Of a DNA stretch of 64,000 nt, positions 33,325-43,485 are shown piece by piece (positions within the stretch are counted from its first letter, which is position 1; the number at the start of each line of letters is the position of its first letter). Made by a program: the position numbers and the translations under genes. Source of the DNA: Bacteroidota bacterium (lineage in GTDB: Bacteria; Bacteroidota; Bacteroidia; UBA4408); assembly GCA_016721765.1 (NCBI GenBank), contig JADKHO010000004.1, positions 868,001-932,000 of the forward strand, read 5' to 3'. The notes beneath the pieces were generated by a model. It made no database searches. It was not told the DNA's origin and saw only the letters and a program-made list of their open reading frames with translations.

Positions 33325-34767
33325 ATGATTAAATACTTGTTCCTACTTCTCAATGTTGCCGGTTTGCTGTTTTTTGCCTCACTGTTTGAAACGGAACCGG
33401 TAACAGTATCTCATAATTTTCCTGAATCAGTTTCCACCGGAGGAGAATATGTAATTGAAATAAAAATCAATAAAAATGACATTAGCGGTTTTGCAGAGTT
33501 CAAACAAATTTTACCCGATGGATTTGGTGCTTCCGTAATCGAAAGCAAAAAAGGAAGTTTTTCATTTACGGATCATGAGGTAAAAATTATATGGATGACT
33601 TTGCCTGCTGAAAAAGAGTTTGTTGTAAAATACAAAATCACTGTGCTTTCATCCGCTTCAAGCGAAGGTTGGGTAGATGGAACTTTTTCTTTTCTGGAGA
33701 ACAATCAAAAATCAACAGTGAATCTCGAAAAAAAGAAAATTTTTGTGAATATCGTTAGAACAAATCTTGATAATCCCCTTGAATCCGCTGCGAAAAAAAC
33801 GGAAACAATAAATCTACAAACTGATTCATCACTTAAGCTGCCGGTAATGTGTACCCGCTCTTTCAGCAATGGAACTAAACCAAAGCAAGTACTTGTAAAC
33901 ATAGTTTTAAAAAATGATTCAGTAACCGGATTTGCAAAATTGGAAGAATTAATCCCACTCGGTTATATTGCTTCGGCGAGCGAATTACATGGCGCTGTTT
34001 TTTCATTTGTGGATCAAAAAGTAAAATTTTTATGGATGTCGTTTCCATTTGAAAAAGAATTTAATGTTTCCTATTTCCTTACCGCAACAGAATCTGCTGA
34101 AGATTCGGCCGAAGTGAACGGATATTTATCTTTTACAATTGCAGAAGAAAGTAAAAAATTCACCCTCGCAACTTCGCAACTTTTGTTCAGTTTAATGAAT
34201 TCAGCAGCTGTTTCAACTGTTTCTTCCACTGAGCAAGCAAGCGAAAAAAAGGACAGCGTTTTAGCGAGTACTTCCCTATCTTCTCTATCAACTGATGAAG
34301 CAAATGCTAAATCCGCAAAAGAAGAAGTGCAAACTGTAACTGAATCTAAACAAGAACCAAATACGCTTGCCGAAAGTGCAAAACAAAATGAAGCACAAAC
34401 AAGCACAAGTGATGAAAGCACCAAATCTGCATCTCCCCTAGGTAAAGCAGCAGAAGTAACAAGTATACCTGATGCGCAAAAAGGAATTAGTTTTAGGGTT
34501 CAAATTTGTGCTACGCATAAACCTGTAGAACTATCATACTTCAAAGAAACCTACAAAATAAGCGAAGAAATTTATGCCGAAATGCATGAGGGTTGGCATA
34601 AATTTACCTTGAACAATGTAAATGCATATAAGCTTGCTCGCGACAAGCGGGAAGAGTTAAAACAAAATGAAATGATAAAAGGTCCATTTGTTACGGCATA
34701 CAATGGGGGCGCACGCATAACGGTGCAGGAAGCTTTGATGATAGCAAATCAGAAGTGGGTTAGGTAA
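33325..34767 (+). CDS. SPOR-domain protein with duplicated beta-sandwich domain
   Basis: After a hydrophobic N-terminus (residues 3-19) the protein carries two related domains, near residues 45-110 and 190-260. Compare GFAEFKQILPDGF with GFAKLEELIPLGY, and WMTLPAEKEFVVKY with WMSFPFEKEFNVSY. A long Ser/Thr/Ala/Glu-rich linker (about residues 290-385) leads to a SPOR-like domain (FRVQICATHKP to GPFVTAYNGGARITVQEA, about residues 390-475). SPOR domains bind denuded peptidoglycan. The duplicated domain is seen in uncharacterised Bacteroidota envelope proteins. It is followed at 26 bases by another SPOR-repeat protein with matching C-terminal wording. Confidence 0.75.
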   Translation: MIKYLFLLLNVAGLLFFASLFETEPVTVSHNFPESVSTGGEYVIEIKINKNDISGFAEFKQILPDGFGASVIESKKGSFSFTDHEVKIIWMTLPAEKEFVVKYKITVLSSASSEGWVDGTFSFLENNQKSTVNLEKKKIFVNIVRTNLDNPLESAAKKTETINLQTDSSLKLPVMCTRSFSNGTKPKQVLVNIVLKNDSVTGFAKLEELIPLGYIASASELHGAVFSFVDQKVKFLWMSFPFEKEFNVSYFLTATESAEDSAEVNGYLSFTIAEESKKFTLATSQLLFSLMNSAAVSTVSSTEQASEKKDSVLASTSLSSLSTDEANAKSAKEEVQTVTESKQEPNTLAESAKQNEAQTSTSDESTKSASPLGKAAEVTSIPDAQKGISFRVQICATHKPVELSYFKETYKISEEIYAEMHEGWHKFTLNNVNAYKLARDKREELKQNEMIKGPFVTAYNGGARITVQEALMIANQKWVR

Positions 34768-34792
34768 TTAAAAACAATTTAATCAAGCAATC

Positions 34793-36874
34793 ATGATTAA
34801 AAAAATTCTATTCCTCAAAGTCCTTTTATTCACAACTGTTTTTGCTATGGCACAAAGTGCTGATTCAAGCGCTACAAAAAGCAAAAGTGGAAATGACGTT
34901 CAAGCAGCTTCTATTCTCCCCAAGCCTATCATTGGTTTAGGGGTGGGAATGTTTTCTTTTTATGGTGAGCTCAGCAATAAAAAATTTGCCAACCCTATGG
35001 TGAGTCGTGTTGCTTATGAACTTGGAATTAGTGAAGATGTAACAGATTACTTGAACCTTCGTTTTTACACCCTTTTCGGAAAATTGGGCGCCAATGAAAG
35101 AGGAATCGATCGCAATTTAAATTTTGAATCGAGCATCCGGTTAGGTGGAATTAATTTAACTTACAATTTTGATAACTTCTTAAAGAAAGATAGAATAATC
35201 TCACCATACATCAGCACCGGAATCGAATCGTTTGAATTTTTATCCAAAACAGATTTACGCGATGCAAATGGAAACACCTACTATTACTGGAAAGATGGTT
35301 CTATTAAAAATATTTCTGAAGAAAGTGTGAATGCTTCACAAGCTATTCAACTTTATCGCGACTACACCTACGAATCGGATTTGCGCGAAGCAAATTTAGA
35401 TAAGGCAGGGAAATACGGTGAGCGCTCATGGGCAATTCCAGTGGGTGCTGGAGCTATTATTCATGTTAATGATAGACTTGACTTTAAATTAGGAACAACC
35501 ATTCATTTCACTTTTACCGATAACCTCGATAATGTGAGTTCACAAGGCGAAGGTGTGCGTTTAGGGGATAGTAAAAATGATCGATTTGTAATGTCCTCCT
35601 TTTCATTGCACTATCATTTGTTTGGAAAAGATAAAGCACAAATCACTCCTGAAGAAGAAAATGTAAATTATCTTGCAAGCGATCCGGATGATGAAGATGG
35701 AGATGGTGTTGTGGATATGGCTGATTACAGTCCATTTACACCGAAAGGTGAACCGGTGGATTTGCGTGGTGTACCCTTGGACGATGACAAGGATTTAATA
35801 TTCAATTTTAGAGACGATGAAATTCAGTCAACAAAAGGATCTATCGTAAATGCAAAAGGGGTGGAATATACAGATACAATGATGGTAGTTGAATACGGAA
35901 TGTATTTGGATTCGACTGGGGCTTATGCACAAATTGTTGATTTAAATGAAAAAAGAAAAGACGATAAACGAGATATTTATAAAGTACAATTGGGTTCTTA
36001 TAAAAAAGGAATTCCACCTGAATTAATAAACAAATACTTAAGCATAAAAGATATCCAAAGCACAAAAGTTGGTGATTCACTTACCGTTTACACAGCAGGT
36101 AAATACAATAATTATGGAGATGCAGCAACCCGAAAAACAAATTTGGTAGAAAGCGGCATAAAAGAAGCAACCGTAGTGGTTCAAAACAAAAATAAATTGA
36201 TACCGGTGAGCGGACCAATTGCAAAGAGTGCAGTAAAAGCTACAAACAGCTCCATTGCGAAATCGGAATTAGAAAAGGAGAGCAATGAAGTAATTTTCCG
36301 TGTGCAGGTTGGTGCCTATAAAGGTAATGTTTCAAAAGAAATTTTTGGAGACCTGCCTCAACTCATTTCTTTCATGGGCGAGAATGGGATTACACGCTAT
36401 GTTACAGGAAATTATGCCTCTTACAACGAAGCTGCTAAAGCAAAAATTGACATCTTATTAAAGGGATTCGAAGGAGCATTTGTGGTGGCATACAAAGGCG
36501 GTAAACGTATTGCACTTCAATCTTTAGGTGTGAATATGTTGCAAAAAGAAAGTATTGAAGAAAGTGATACGGATAAAGAAATGAATGGGATTACAAAAAA
36601 TAAAATATTCTTCACCATCCAAATCGGGAACTTTAAGAACGATGTTCCGGCAGAACTACTCAATAAGTTTGTTTCCATAAAAGACATTGATGTGGATAAG
36701 CTACCAAGTGGAAACACGCGATATACAGTAGGTAATTATCCTGATTATGCAAGTGCATTGTTCCGCAAAAATGAATTGGTTACTAATTATAAACTCGACG
36801 GTGCATTCATAATTGCCTTCTTCAATGGTAGGCAAATTGATATGGACGAAGCAAAAGAATTATTAAATAAATAA
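34793..36874 (+). CDS. Outer-membrane barrel protein with Ca-type repeat and three SPOR-like domains
   Basis: The signal peptide (ending FAMAQ) is followed by a beta-barrel-like domain (residues 40-280), an acidic DPDDEDGDGVVDMADYSP segment of thrombospondin-3 type near residue 300, and three SPOR-like units: IYKVQLGSYKKGIPPELIN near residue 400, FRVQVGAYKGNVSKEIF near 502 and FFTIQIGNFKNDVPAELLN near 604. Each continues with a TRYTVGNY-like strand. Such proteins link the outer membrane to peptidoglycan. Neighbours on both sides are also SPOR or OmpA-type envelope proteins, so this is an envelope cluster. Confidence 0.8.
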   Translation: MIKKILFLKVLLFTTVFAMAQSADSSATKSKSGNDVQAASILPKPIIGLGVGMFSFYGELSNKKFANPMVSRVAYELGISEDVTDYLNLRFYTLFGKLGANERGIDRNLNFESSIRLGGINLTYNFDNFLKKDRIISPYISTGIESFEFLSKTDLRDANGNTYYYWKDGSIKNISEESVNASQAIQLYRDYTYESDLREANLDKAGKYGERSWAIPVGAGAIIHVNDRLDFKLGTTIHFTFTDNLDNVSSQGEGVRLGDSKNDRFVMSSFSLHYHLFGKDKAQITPEEENVNYLASDPDDEDGDGVVDMADYSPFTPKGEPVDLRGVPLDDDKDLIFNFRDDEIQSTKGSIVNAKGVEYTDTMMVVEYGMYLDSTGAYAQIVDLNEKRKDDKRDIYKVQLGSYKKGIPPELINKYLSIKDIQSTKVGDSLTVYTAGKYNNYGDAATRKTNLVESGIKEATVVVQNKNKLIPVSGPIAKSAVKATNSSIAKSELEKESNEVIFRVQVGAYKGNVSKEIFGDLPQLISFMGENGITRYVTGNYASYNEAAKAKIDILLKGFEGAFVVAYKGGKRIALQSLGVNMLQKESIEESDTDKEMNGITKNKIFFTIQIGNFKNDVPAELLNKFVSIKDIDVDKLPSGNTRYTVGNYPDYASALFRKNELVTNYKLDGAFIIAFFNGRQIDMDEAKELLNK

Positions 36875-36884
36875 ACTATATCCT

Positions 36885-37577
36885 ATGAAACTAAGATGTA
36901 TTATTGTTGATGATGATGAAAATTCCAGAAGTGTGATAGAACACTGCGTCAGTAAAACCGAATTTCTAACACTCGAAGGAATTTACTCCAGCGCAAAAGA
37001 TGCTCTAATTGGGTTGAAAGAAAAACCTGCTGACTTAATTTTTCTGGATGTAGAAATGCCGGAAATGAGTGGGATTGACTTTATGAAAACCTTTACAGAC
37101 ATTCCTCAAGTAGTCTTGGTTACTTCCAAAAAGGAGTATGCCGCAGAAGCGTACGATTATAATGTAACGGATTTTGTATCTAAACCGGTAGATTATAAAA
37201 GGTTCTTGAAAGCAGCTGAAAAAGCCAGAGACATGAGTCAGAGCATTACCCGCAATGATGTGAATTTAGATGAGATTTTTATTAAAAAAGATTCTCGCTT
37301 AATTAAACTTCATGCCAATGAAATTAACTGGATTGAAGCTTTATCGGATTACGTTAATATTTACACCACCGGCCAACGTTACACTGTGTTAACCACCATG
37401 AAAGGTATTGAGAGCAAACTCCCCCCCAAAGATTTTGCTCGAGTACATCGTTCCTATATTATTCGTATTGATAAAATTAAGGAGATAGAGGAAAACACAG
37501 TCTTTATTGGTGAAAATGCAATACCAATCAGTCGTTCGCACAAAGAAGCTTTGTTGAAAAAATTAAATCTTTTATAG
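36885..37577 (+). CDS. LytTR-family response regulator
   Basis: The receiver domain has the acidic pocket VDDDE at residues 8-12, phosphoacceptor Asp55 in FLDVEMPEMSG and Lys in FVSKPVDY near residue 108. The C-terminal LytTR DNA-binding domain contains IFIKKDSRLIKLHANEINWIEALSDYVNIY and FARVHRSYIIRIDKI. No LytS-type sensor kinase is beside it, so it is an orphan in this window. It lies 10 bases after the SPOR-repeat gene and 30 bases before the PKD/OmpA gene, suggesting control of, or co-expression with, envelope genes. Confidence 0.93.
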   Translation: MKLRCIIVDDDENSRSVIEHCVSKTEFLTLEGIYSSAKDALIGLKEKPADLIFLDVEMPEMSGIDFMKTFTDIPQVVLVTSKKEYAAEAYDYNVTDFVSKPVDYKRFLKAAEKARDMSQSITRNDVNLDEIFIKKDSRLIKLHANEINWIEALSDYVNIYTTGQRYTVLTTMKGIESKLPPKDFARVHRSYIIRIDKIKEIEENTVFIGENAIPISRSHKEALLKKLNLL

Positions 37578-37607
37578 CGCCAATAACCGGGGGAGAAATT
37601 GACGAAT

Positions 37608-40600
37608 ATGACATACGTTTTCAGGATAGCTTTTCTGATTTTCCTTTTGTGTGAAGGATTAGGTGGCTTTGCGTCTGAAATATTGAGCGTAGAAGACTCT
37701 CTTAAATATGCAAAATTTTCGAACTCAAAATTATTATCCCAAGCCCGAAAAGCTTCTGATAATGATTCTTATGTGGAAGCTGAAAATATTTATCTATTTC
37801 TACTTCAAAAGGATTCTGCAAATCCTATTTACAATTACGAATGTGGGCTTAATTATTTTTTAAATTTATTTGAACAACCGCGTTCACTTCCCTATTTTGA
37901 AAAAGCATTAAAGTATTCCACTAAGGATACAATCACAAAGGTCTATTACTATTTAGGGCAGGCGTATCAACTCAATAATCGATATGATGAAGCCATCAAA
38001 GCCTATTCAAATTTTAAACGATTTGTAAGCAATAACAAAAAAGAACTCGAAGATTTATCACAAAAAATAGAACAATGTCAGCAAGGTAAGGGCTATATGG
38101 CAACATTCAACAACATTGTAAATATTGACAATGTTGGCTCAAACATCAATACCTATGAAGCAGAATATGTTCCTGTAGTTAAAAGTGATGAATCTGTGAT
38201 GTATTTTACTGCTCGACGCAAAACTAATGTAGGAGGTGAAAAAGAAATAGAATCAAATCGCTATTATGAAGATATGTTTATTAGCAAAGGCGATAGTGGA
38301 GTATTTCATGTTGGGGAGCGTTTTACGCTTGGCGATACACTTATAAAAAGACTAAGAAATACCGGTGCTCACGAATCGGTTGTTTCCTTATCTTACGATG
38401 AAAAATTTCTGATAACCTACAAAAACCAAGCATTATGGCTAAGTGAATGGAATGGCAAAAGTTGGTCAAAACCAATTCGATTTAGTAAAACCATTAACAT
38501 AGGTGAATATCAAAACCATGGTTCTTTCTCGGCGCACAATGATACCCTTTATTTTTCGAGCAACGCAAGGGGTGGATATGGGGGACTTGATATTTACATG
38601 AGTGTAAAACAAACAGATGGCAAATGGGGAAAGGCAAAAAACCTGGGTGCGGTAATAAATACAAAAGAAGACGAGGATAGTCCAAGCATTAGTATGGATG
38701 ATAGCACTTTATATTTTTCTTCCAAAGGTCATAATTCAATGGGTGGATATGATGTGTACAAATCTGTGTATTCTTACGGACAATGGCTTGAGCCTTTAAA
38801 TTTGGGTATGCCTATTAATTCTGCCGGTGATGATATTTATTTTAAATATGATAAGTATAAAAAACAGGCGTATTTTTCTTCGTCGCGTCAACGTGGATTT
38901 GGCGATTACGACATCTATCGCTTGATTGATTATTCAACACCACGTTTTGATGATTGCCAAATGATGACCACCATACCAAGCTTTCCAATAACCTTTGATG
39001 CTAAAAAAAATGTTGGTGTAAAGGGTGCTAGTGCCGAATACCATTGGGAATTTAGCGATGGTGAGCATGCCGAAGGAGAAGTGGTAACACATGAGTTTAA
39101 AGAACCTGGTGTACACAAAGTAAAACTATATATACTCGACCCCATTGTACATTCATTAAAAGAAGAAAAAGATACCACAATTACAATACTAAACATAAAC
39201 ACTGTTCATTTTACAAGTGCCGACACCCTTTCTGTGGATTCGGTTTTTACATTTAATGGAGCTCCTTCTAAGATCGAAAATGCTACCGTTTTAAAATACC
39301 ACTGGAGCTTTGGCGATTCTACGATTGGCAGCGATAGCGCAAGCACTAAGCACAAGTTTAAAAGTCCGGGTAGTTATGAAGTTAAACTAAGTATGGTAGC
39401 ACGAGATGATTCTACTGAGCGGGTGTTTCAAAAATGTGTTACCAAAACAGTGAATATTTTGAATAAGGAAGAGTACATGAATTATTACCTTAAATCAGTT
39501 GCCCGAGAAAACAAGAAAAAAGGCTTTAATTCAGAAATGTTAGGCTTAACTCATCTCGATTTTTTAGCTCCGGATACAACAACCATAGATCTAGAAAATG
39601 TATTTGATGCTGCCCCTGTATTCATTCCAAAATCAAAAATTTTAGCCTACACCTGGGATTTTGGGGATACCTTAGTTCGTATTGGCCCAAAACTAATACA
39701 GCATTCTTACGACAGTATAGGTGTATATCAAGTAAAAATGAATGTAGTTTTTCAAGTTGATTCCACCAAAGGAATTTATGAAAGAGATGTAACTAAAAAA
39801 GTAGTTGTATTAAATCCTGCAGAATTTGAACAAGTAAACAATGCACGCATCGCCAAAACCTTTGAGACCACAACCGTAGAAAAACCAAAATTGGATTTTT
39901 TAGCTCCGGATACAACCAGATTAAGCTTAGAAAATATTTTTGAATGCAAACTCGTTACCATACCCGGATCTAAAATTTTGAAATATGAATGGACATTTGG
40001 TGACTCTGTAATCCGAAAAAACAGCCCCAACTCACGTCATACATTTGATCACATGGGGGTATTTCCTGTTAAATTAAATGTAATTTATCAAAATAAAAAC
40101 TCCAAAGGAATTTACGAAACAAGTGTCACCAAAAACATTACTGTTATTGATTCTGCTAACTACGCAGCAGTAGAAGCGCGCATTACTAAAATCAAAACAG
40201 AAACAAAACTAAACCACTTGAATACGAAAAGTTCAGCTGATTTTGATACGAGTGGAGTACCTTCTATGGAACTTGAAAACATTTATTTTGATTTTAATAA
40301 ATTCGATATTCGTCCGGATGCAAAAGAGGCGCTTTTACGCAACATAACAAAATTGGGAATTGATACCTTATTGGCAATAAAAATAAGTGCCAATACGGAT
40401 TCCAGAGGTTCTAAATCATATAACTTCCGCTTGTCTGCAAAAAGAGCCATCTCTGCCATTAATTTTATGGCTCAAAATAAAATCTCACGCGAAAGAATCA
40501 TAGCGGTTGTCTCAAAAGGAGAAACCAATTTAGTGAACAAATGCGGCGACAATGTAAAATGTTCTGAAAAGGAGCACCAATTAAATAGAAGAGATGAATT

Positions 40601-40628
40601 TCATGTTGTTGGTAGAATCAAAAAATAG
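37608..40628 (+). CDS. TPR/PD40/PKD/OmpA envelope protein, PorE-like
   Basis: This 1006-residue protein has a signal peptide, TPR-like helices (about residues 45-150), a PD40/WD40-like propeller (about 170-440, with repeated TLYFSSNARGGYGGLDIY and TLYFSSKGHNSMGGYDVY strands), four PKD-type domains with YHWSFGD, YTWDFGD and YEWTFGD motifs, and a C-terminal OmpA domain (YFDFNKFDIRPDAKEAL; SANTDSRGSKSYNFRLSAKRA). PorE of T9SS has TPR, propeller and OmpA parts with a different domain in place of the PKDs. It should bind peptidoglycan from the periplasmic side. ATG 37608 was preferred over TTG 37599. Confidence 0.85.
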   Translation: MTYVFRIAFLIFLLCEGLGGFASEILSVEDSLKYAKFSNSKLLSQARKASDNDSYVEAENIYLFLLQKDSANPIYNYECGLNYFLNLFEQPRSLPYFEKALKYSTKDTITKVYYYLGQAYQLNNRYDEAIKAYSNFKRFVSNNKKELEDLSQKIEQCQQGKGYMATFNNIVNIDNVGSNINTYEAEYVPVVKSDESVMYFTARRKTNVGGEKEIESNRYYEDMFISKGDSGVFHVGERFTLGDTLIKRLRNTGAHESVVSLSYDEKFLITYKNQALWLSEWNGKSWSKPIRFSKTINIGEYQNHGSFSAHNDTLYFSSNARGGYGGLDIYMSVKQTDGKWGKAKNLGAVINTKEDEDSPSISMDDSTLYFSSKGHNSMGGYDVYKSVYSYGQWLEPLNLGMPINSAGDDIYFKYDKYKKQAYFSSSRQRGFGDYDIYRLIDYSTPRFDDCQMMTTIPSFPITFDAKKNVGVKGASAEYHWEFSDGEHAEGEVVTHEFKEPGVHKVKLYILDPIVHSLKEEKDTTITILNINTVHFTSADTLSVDSVFTFNGAPSKIENATVLKYHWSFGDSTIGSDSASTKHKFKSPGSYEVKLSMVARDDSTERVFQKCVTKTVNILNKEEYMNYYLKSVARENKKKGFNSEMLGLTHLDFLAPDTTTIDLENVFDAAPVFIPKSKILAYTWDFGDTLVRIGPKLIQHSYDSIGVYQVKMNVVFQVDSTKGIYERDVTKKVVVLNPAEFEQVNNARIAKTFETTTVEKPKLDFLAPDTTRLSLENIFECKLVTIPGSKILKYEWTFGDSVIRKNSPNSRHTFDHMGVFPVKLNVIYQNKNSKGIYETSVTKNITVIDSANYAAVEARITKIKTETKLNHLNTKSSADFDTSGVPSMELENIYFDFNKFDIRPDAKEALLRNITKLGIDTLLAIKISANTDSRGSKSYNFRLSAKRAISAINFMAQNKISRERIIAVVSKGETNLVNKCGDNVKCSEKEHQLNRRDEFHVVGRIKK

Positions 40629-40711
40629 TATGCATAATAATTTTTATCAGAATTGAAATATTTTTACATTTACAGTAGTATCACAATCGTTCCATATGCC
40701 CATTCTAAACC

Positions 40712-41086
40712 ATGGAAAAACTAATTATTGATTCGACGGATGAGTTTCCTAATGTTATCTTGGACAAAGAAGCAGGCAAATTCGAAATTTCAGGAATCTC
40801 TATACCTCATAACTCAGCTGATTTTTATACTCCTTTGGTAGATTGGCTGAAGAAGTATTGCAAAAGCCCCAACAAAGAAACCGTACTGGAATGCAAGCTC
40901 GATTATTTTAATACATCTTCCCATAAATACCTTACCGAACTTTTCAAGATACTGGATGAACTGCATAAGACTGGTGCGAAAGCAAAAATTATTTGGTACA
41001 ATAATGTAGAAGACGAAGACATGAAATTAATCGGCATTGAACTTAGCCATTTCTTAAATTTACCATTTGAATTTAAAGAATTTTAA
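40712..41086 (+). CDS. siaC: SiaC-family regulatory phosphoprotein (DUF1987), copy 1
   Basis: This is a 124-residue STAS-like protein of the SiaC/DUF1987 family, with the opening LIIDSTDEFPNVILDKEAGK, the FEISGISIPHNSADFY strand-turn and CKLDYFNTSSHKYL. Thr68 in the NTSS motif coincides, by count, with the Thr68 that I recall as the site phosphorylated by SiaB in Pseudomonas aeruginosa. In that system unphosphorylated SiaC activates a diguanylate cyclase. It ends 3 bases before a hybrid histidine kinase gene, and SiaB and a second SiaC follow. Confidence 0.88.
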   Translation: MEKLIIDSTDEFPNVILDKEAGKFEISGISIPHNSADFYTPLVDWLKKYCKSPNKETVLECKLDYFNTSSHKYLTELFKILDELHKTGAKAKIIWYNNVEDEDMKLIGIELSHFLNLPFEFKEF

Positions 41087-41089
41087 GTC

Positions 41090-43462
41090 ATGAGCTATCC
41101 CAAGTTATTGATAATTAATTTCAATAAAACAGATAGAGCTATTATATCCAAAACTTTGTCAACGCAAAGTTATATGCACACCCTTCAAGCAGCTGCTGAT
41201 GCAACTGATGCTGTAGAGTTTCTAAAGAAAAAAAGTTTTGGAATCCTGCTTGTAAAAAGCAAAAGCAATTCACCCATTGTAACGGAACTTTTGCAGGAAT
41301 TAATTCAATTAAAAAAATTACTACCCCTGTTAATTGTTGGTGAAACACCATCCGGATTTATAACCCAAAAAGCAAAATATAAAGCCCCTATTCTTGTAAT
41401 CGATTCAGTTAAATTAACGAAATCGGAATTTTATACGGCTCTTTTAGAGCTTTCAGCAACTAAAAGTAAATTAGACGTAACCGCAAAGGAACTTGCACGA
41501 ATAAATGAAAACCGGTACAGGGTACTTTTTGAAAATACGCAGGGATTTATTTGTACCCATAAAATGGATGGTGAAATTATTTCAATTAACCGCGCCGCAG
41601 CTAAAATATTAGGTTTTAAAGCACACGAGTTAATTGGACGCAACTTACACGAATTCTTAGTTGAAGAAAAAAAAGACATGTTTGTAGATTATCTGCAAGA
41701 ACTTAAGGAGAAGCAAAAGTCTACGGGTATCATGCAATTCATGAGCAAAGATAATGAGAAACGTTATTTGGTTTACCGAAATGTGGTGCATACCGAAGCA
41801 GATTCAGAACCATACGTTATTGCAAGCTCTCAGGATATTACCGACATATTTTTGATCGAAAAGCAACTGGAATCAGCCAACCGTATTTCCGAATTAAACA
41901 TTAATCGATTACATAAAACCTTACTGGAATTAGATAAAGCAAAAAAAATTGCAGAAGAATCAGTACGGATAAAACAAGAATTTTTGGCAAACATGAGTCA
42001 TGAAATCCGCACGCCTATGAATGCAATTATTGGCTTTGCCTCCCTGCTTGAAAAATCGAATTTAAACAATGAGCAAAGTGATTATTTATCGGCCATTAAA
42101 ACTTCCGGCGACAATTTATTGGTAATCATTAACGACATCCTCGACTTTTCAAAAATTGATGCCGGGATGATGAGCATTGAAAATACTCAATTTGATATTG
42201 ACATTGCGATTAATAATGTAATCAACCAATTTCAACCTAAAATTCAAGAAAAAAATCTTTTACTTAAAACTTCCTTTAATTTTAAGCGAAACTTAAATTT
42301 AATCGGAGATCAGGTGCGCCTGCATCAAGTATTGAGCAACCTCATTAGCAATGCAATTAAATTTACCGATAAAGGAGGTATAACTATTTCAGTAAACCAG
42401 AAAAAAGAAACTTCCAAGTTTTTAATACTTGAGTTTATTGTTTCCGATACCGGTATTGGAATTCCAAATGATAAAACAGAAACTATTTTTGAAAGCTTTA
42501 CTCAAGCTAGTCCCGAAACAACCCGAAAATATGGAGGTACAGGATTGGGATTGGCTATTGTGAAAAAATTGCTTGAACTCCAAAATGGGGCTATCCATTT
42601 AAAAAGTCACCTCAATGTAGGAACTACTTTTACGTTCACCATTCCTTATCTTAAAACAAACTTAAGCGACTTATCAAATAAAAAAGAAAAGTTAACAACT
42701 GTACAAAGTCTTTCAGGACTAACCGTATTAGTAGCTGAGGATAATCTCCTGAATCAAAAACTGGTGGTTAAACTTTTAGAAGATTTAAATTGTGTTGTGG
42801 ATGTTGCTCAAAATGGCTTTGAGGCTGTTGACAAAGTAAAATCCGACAAGTATGATTTGGTGTTTATGGATATTCAAATGCCAGAAATGGATGGATTACA
42901 AGCAACAAAAATTATTCGTACACAACTTCAAAACAATGTGCCAATTATTGCACTTACCGCCCATACATTTAAAGACGAAGAAGATAAATGCAGAGAATCG
43001 GGTATGAATGACTTTTTATCGAAACCCTTTACAGTAAATGCACTCTACAAAATTATTACTTCCACAATCGATAAGGGATTACTAAAACGATTGACCGGGA
43101 CAAAAGTGATAAACCTCGATTTTTTGACAAACCTCGCGGATGGGAATACTGATTTTGTTATAAAAATGCTTGAAATTTACTTGAAACAAACTCCTGAAAA
43201 TCTTGTTGAATTGGAGCATCAATTAAGCCTAAAAAATTACACGGGCTTAGTTAGCATTGCGCACAAAATGCGTTCATCAGTGCCTTATGTGGGTTTAACT
43301 GAGGCAGAAAAATTACTCGAAAAAATTGAATATGAAGCCAAGCAAAATATTAACGTGGAGGATTTTCCGCAGCTTGTAAATCGAATTATAAAACTTTGTG
43401 AAGACAGTTTGGTGCAGGTGAAAGAACAACTATATTTGTTAGGTGAAAAAAGCATAAAATAA
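41090..43462 (+). CDS. Hybrid histidine kinase with pseudo-receiver, PAS, HisKA, HATPase, receiver and HPt
   Basis: Domain order is an N-terminal receiver-like domain (1-120), coiled coil, PAS (about 140-260), HisKA with His304 in NMSHEIRTPMNA, HATPase (NLISNAIKFTD, DTGIGI, GGTGLGLAI), receiver with Asp594 in VFMDIQMPEMDG, and HPt with His725 in IAHKMRSS. No membrane segment is seen, so it is cytoplasmic. In the first domain the phosphoacceptor Asp is replaced by Lys56 and the acidic pocket reads NFN, so it cannot be a normal receiver. It lies between siaC and siaB, which suggests that it feeds a signal into that partner switch. Confidence 0.9.
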   Translation: MSYPKLLIINFNKTDRAIISKTLSTQSYMHTLQAAADATDAVEFLKKKSFGILLVKSKSNSPIVTELLQELIQLKKLLPLLIVGETPSGFITQKAKYKAPILVIDSVKLTKSEFYTALLELSATKSKLDVTAKELARINENRYRVLFENTQGFICTHKMDGEIISINRAAAKILGFKAHELIGRNLHEFLVEEKKDMFVDYLQELKEKQKSTGIMQFMSKDNEKRYLVYRNVVHTEADSEPYVIASSQDITDIFLIEKQLESANRISELNINRLHKTLLELDKAKKIAEESVRIKQEFLANMSHEIRTPMNAIIGFASLLEKSNLNNEQSDYLSAIKTSGDNLLVIINDILDFSKIDAGMMSIENTQFDIDIAINNVINQFQPKIQEKNLLLKTSFNFKRNLNLIGDQVRLHQVLSNLISNAIKFTDKGGITISVNQKKETSKFLILEFIVSDTGIGIPNDKTETIFESFTQASPETTRKYGGTGLGLAIVKKLLELQNGAIHLKSHLNVGTTFTFTIPYLKTNLSDLSNKKEKLTTVQSLSGLTVLVAEDNLLNQKLVVKLLEDLNCVVDVAQNGFEAVDKVKSDKYDLVFMDIQMPEMDGLQATKIIRTQLQNNVPIIALTAHTFKDEEDKCRESGMNDFLSKPFTVNALYKIITSTIDKGLLKRLTGTKVINLDFLTNLADGNTDFVIKMLEIYLKQTPENLVELEHQLSLKNYTGLVSIAHKMRSSVPYVGLTEAEKLLEKIEYEAKQNINVEDFPQLVNRIIKLCEDSLVQVKEQLYLLGEKSIK

Positions 43463-43485
43463 TTCATTCATTAAAACGAAAAACA

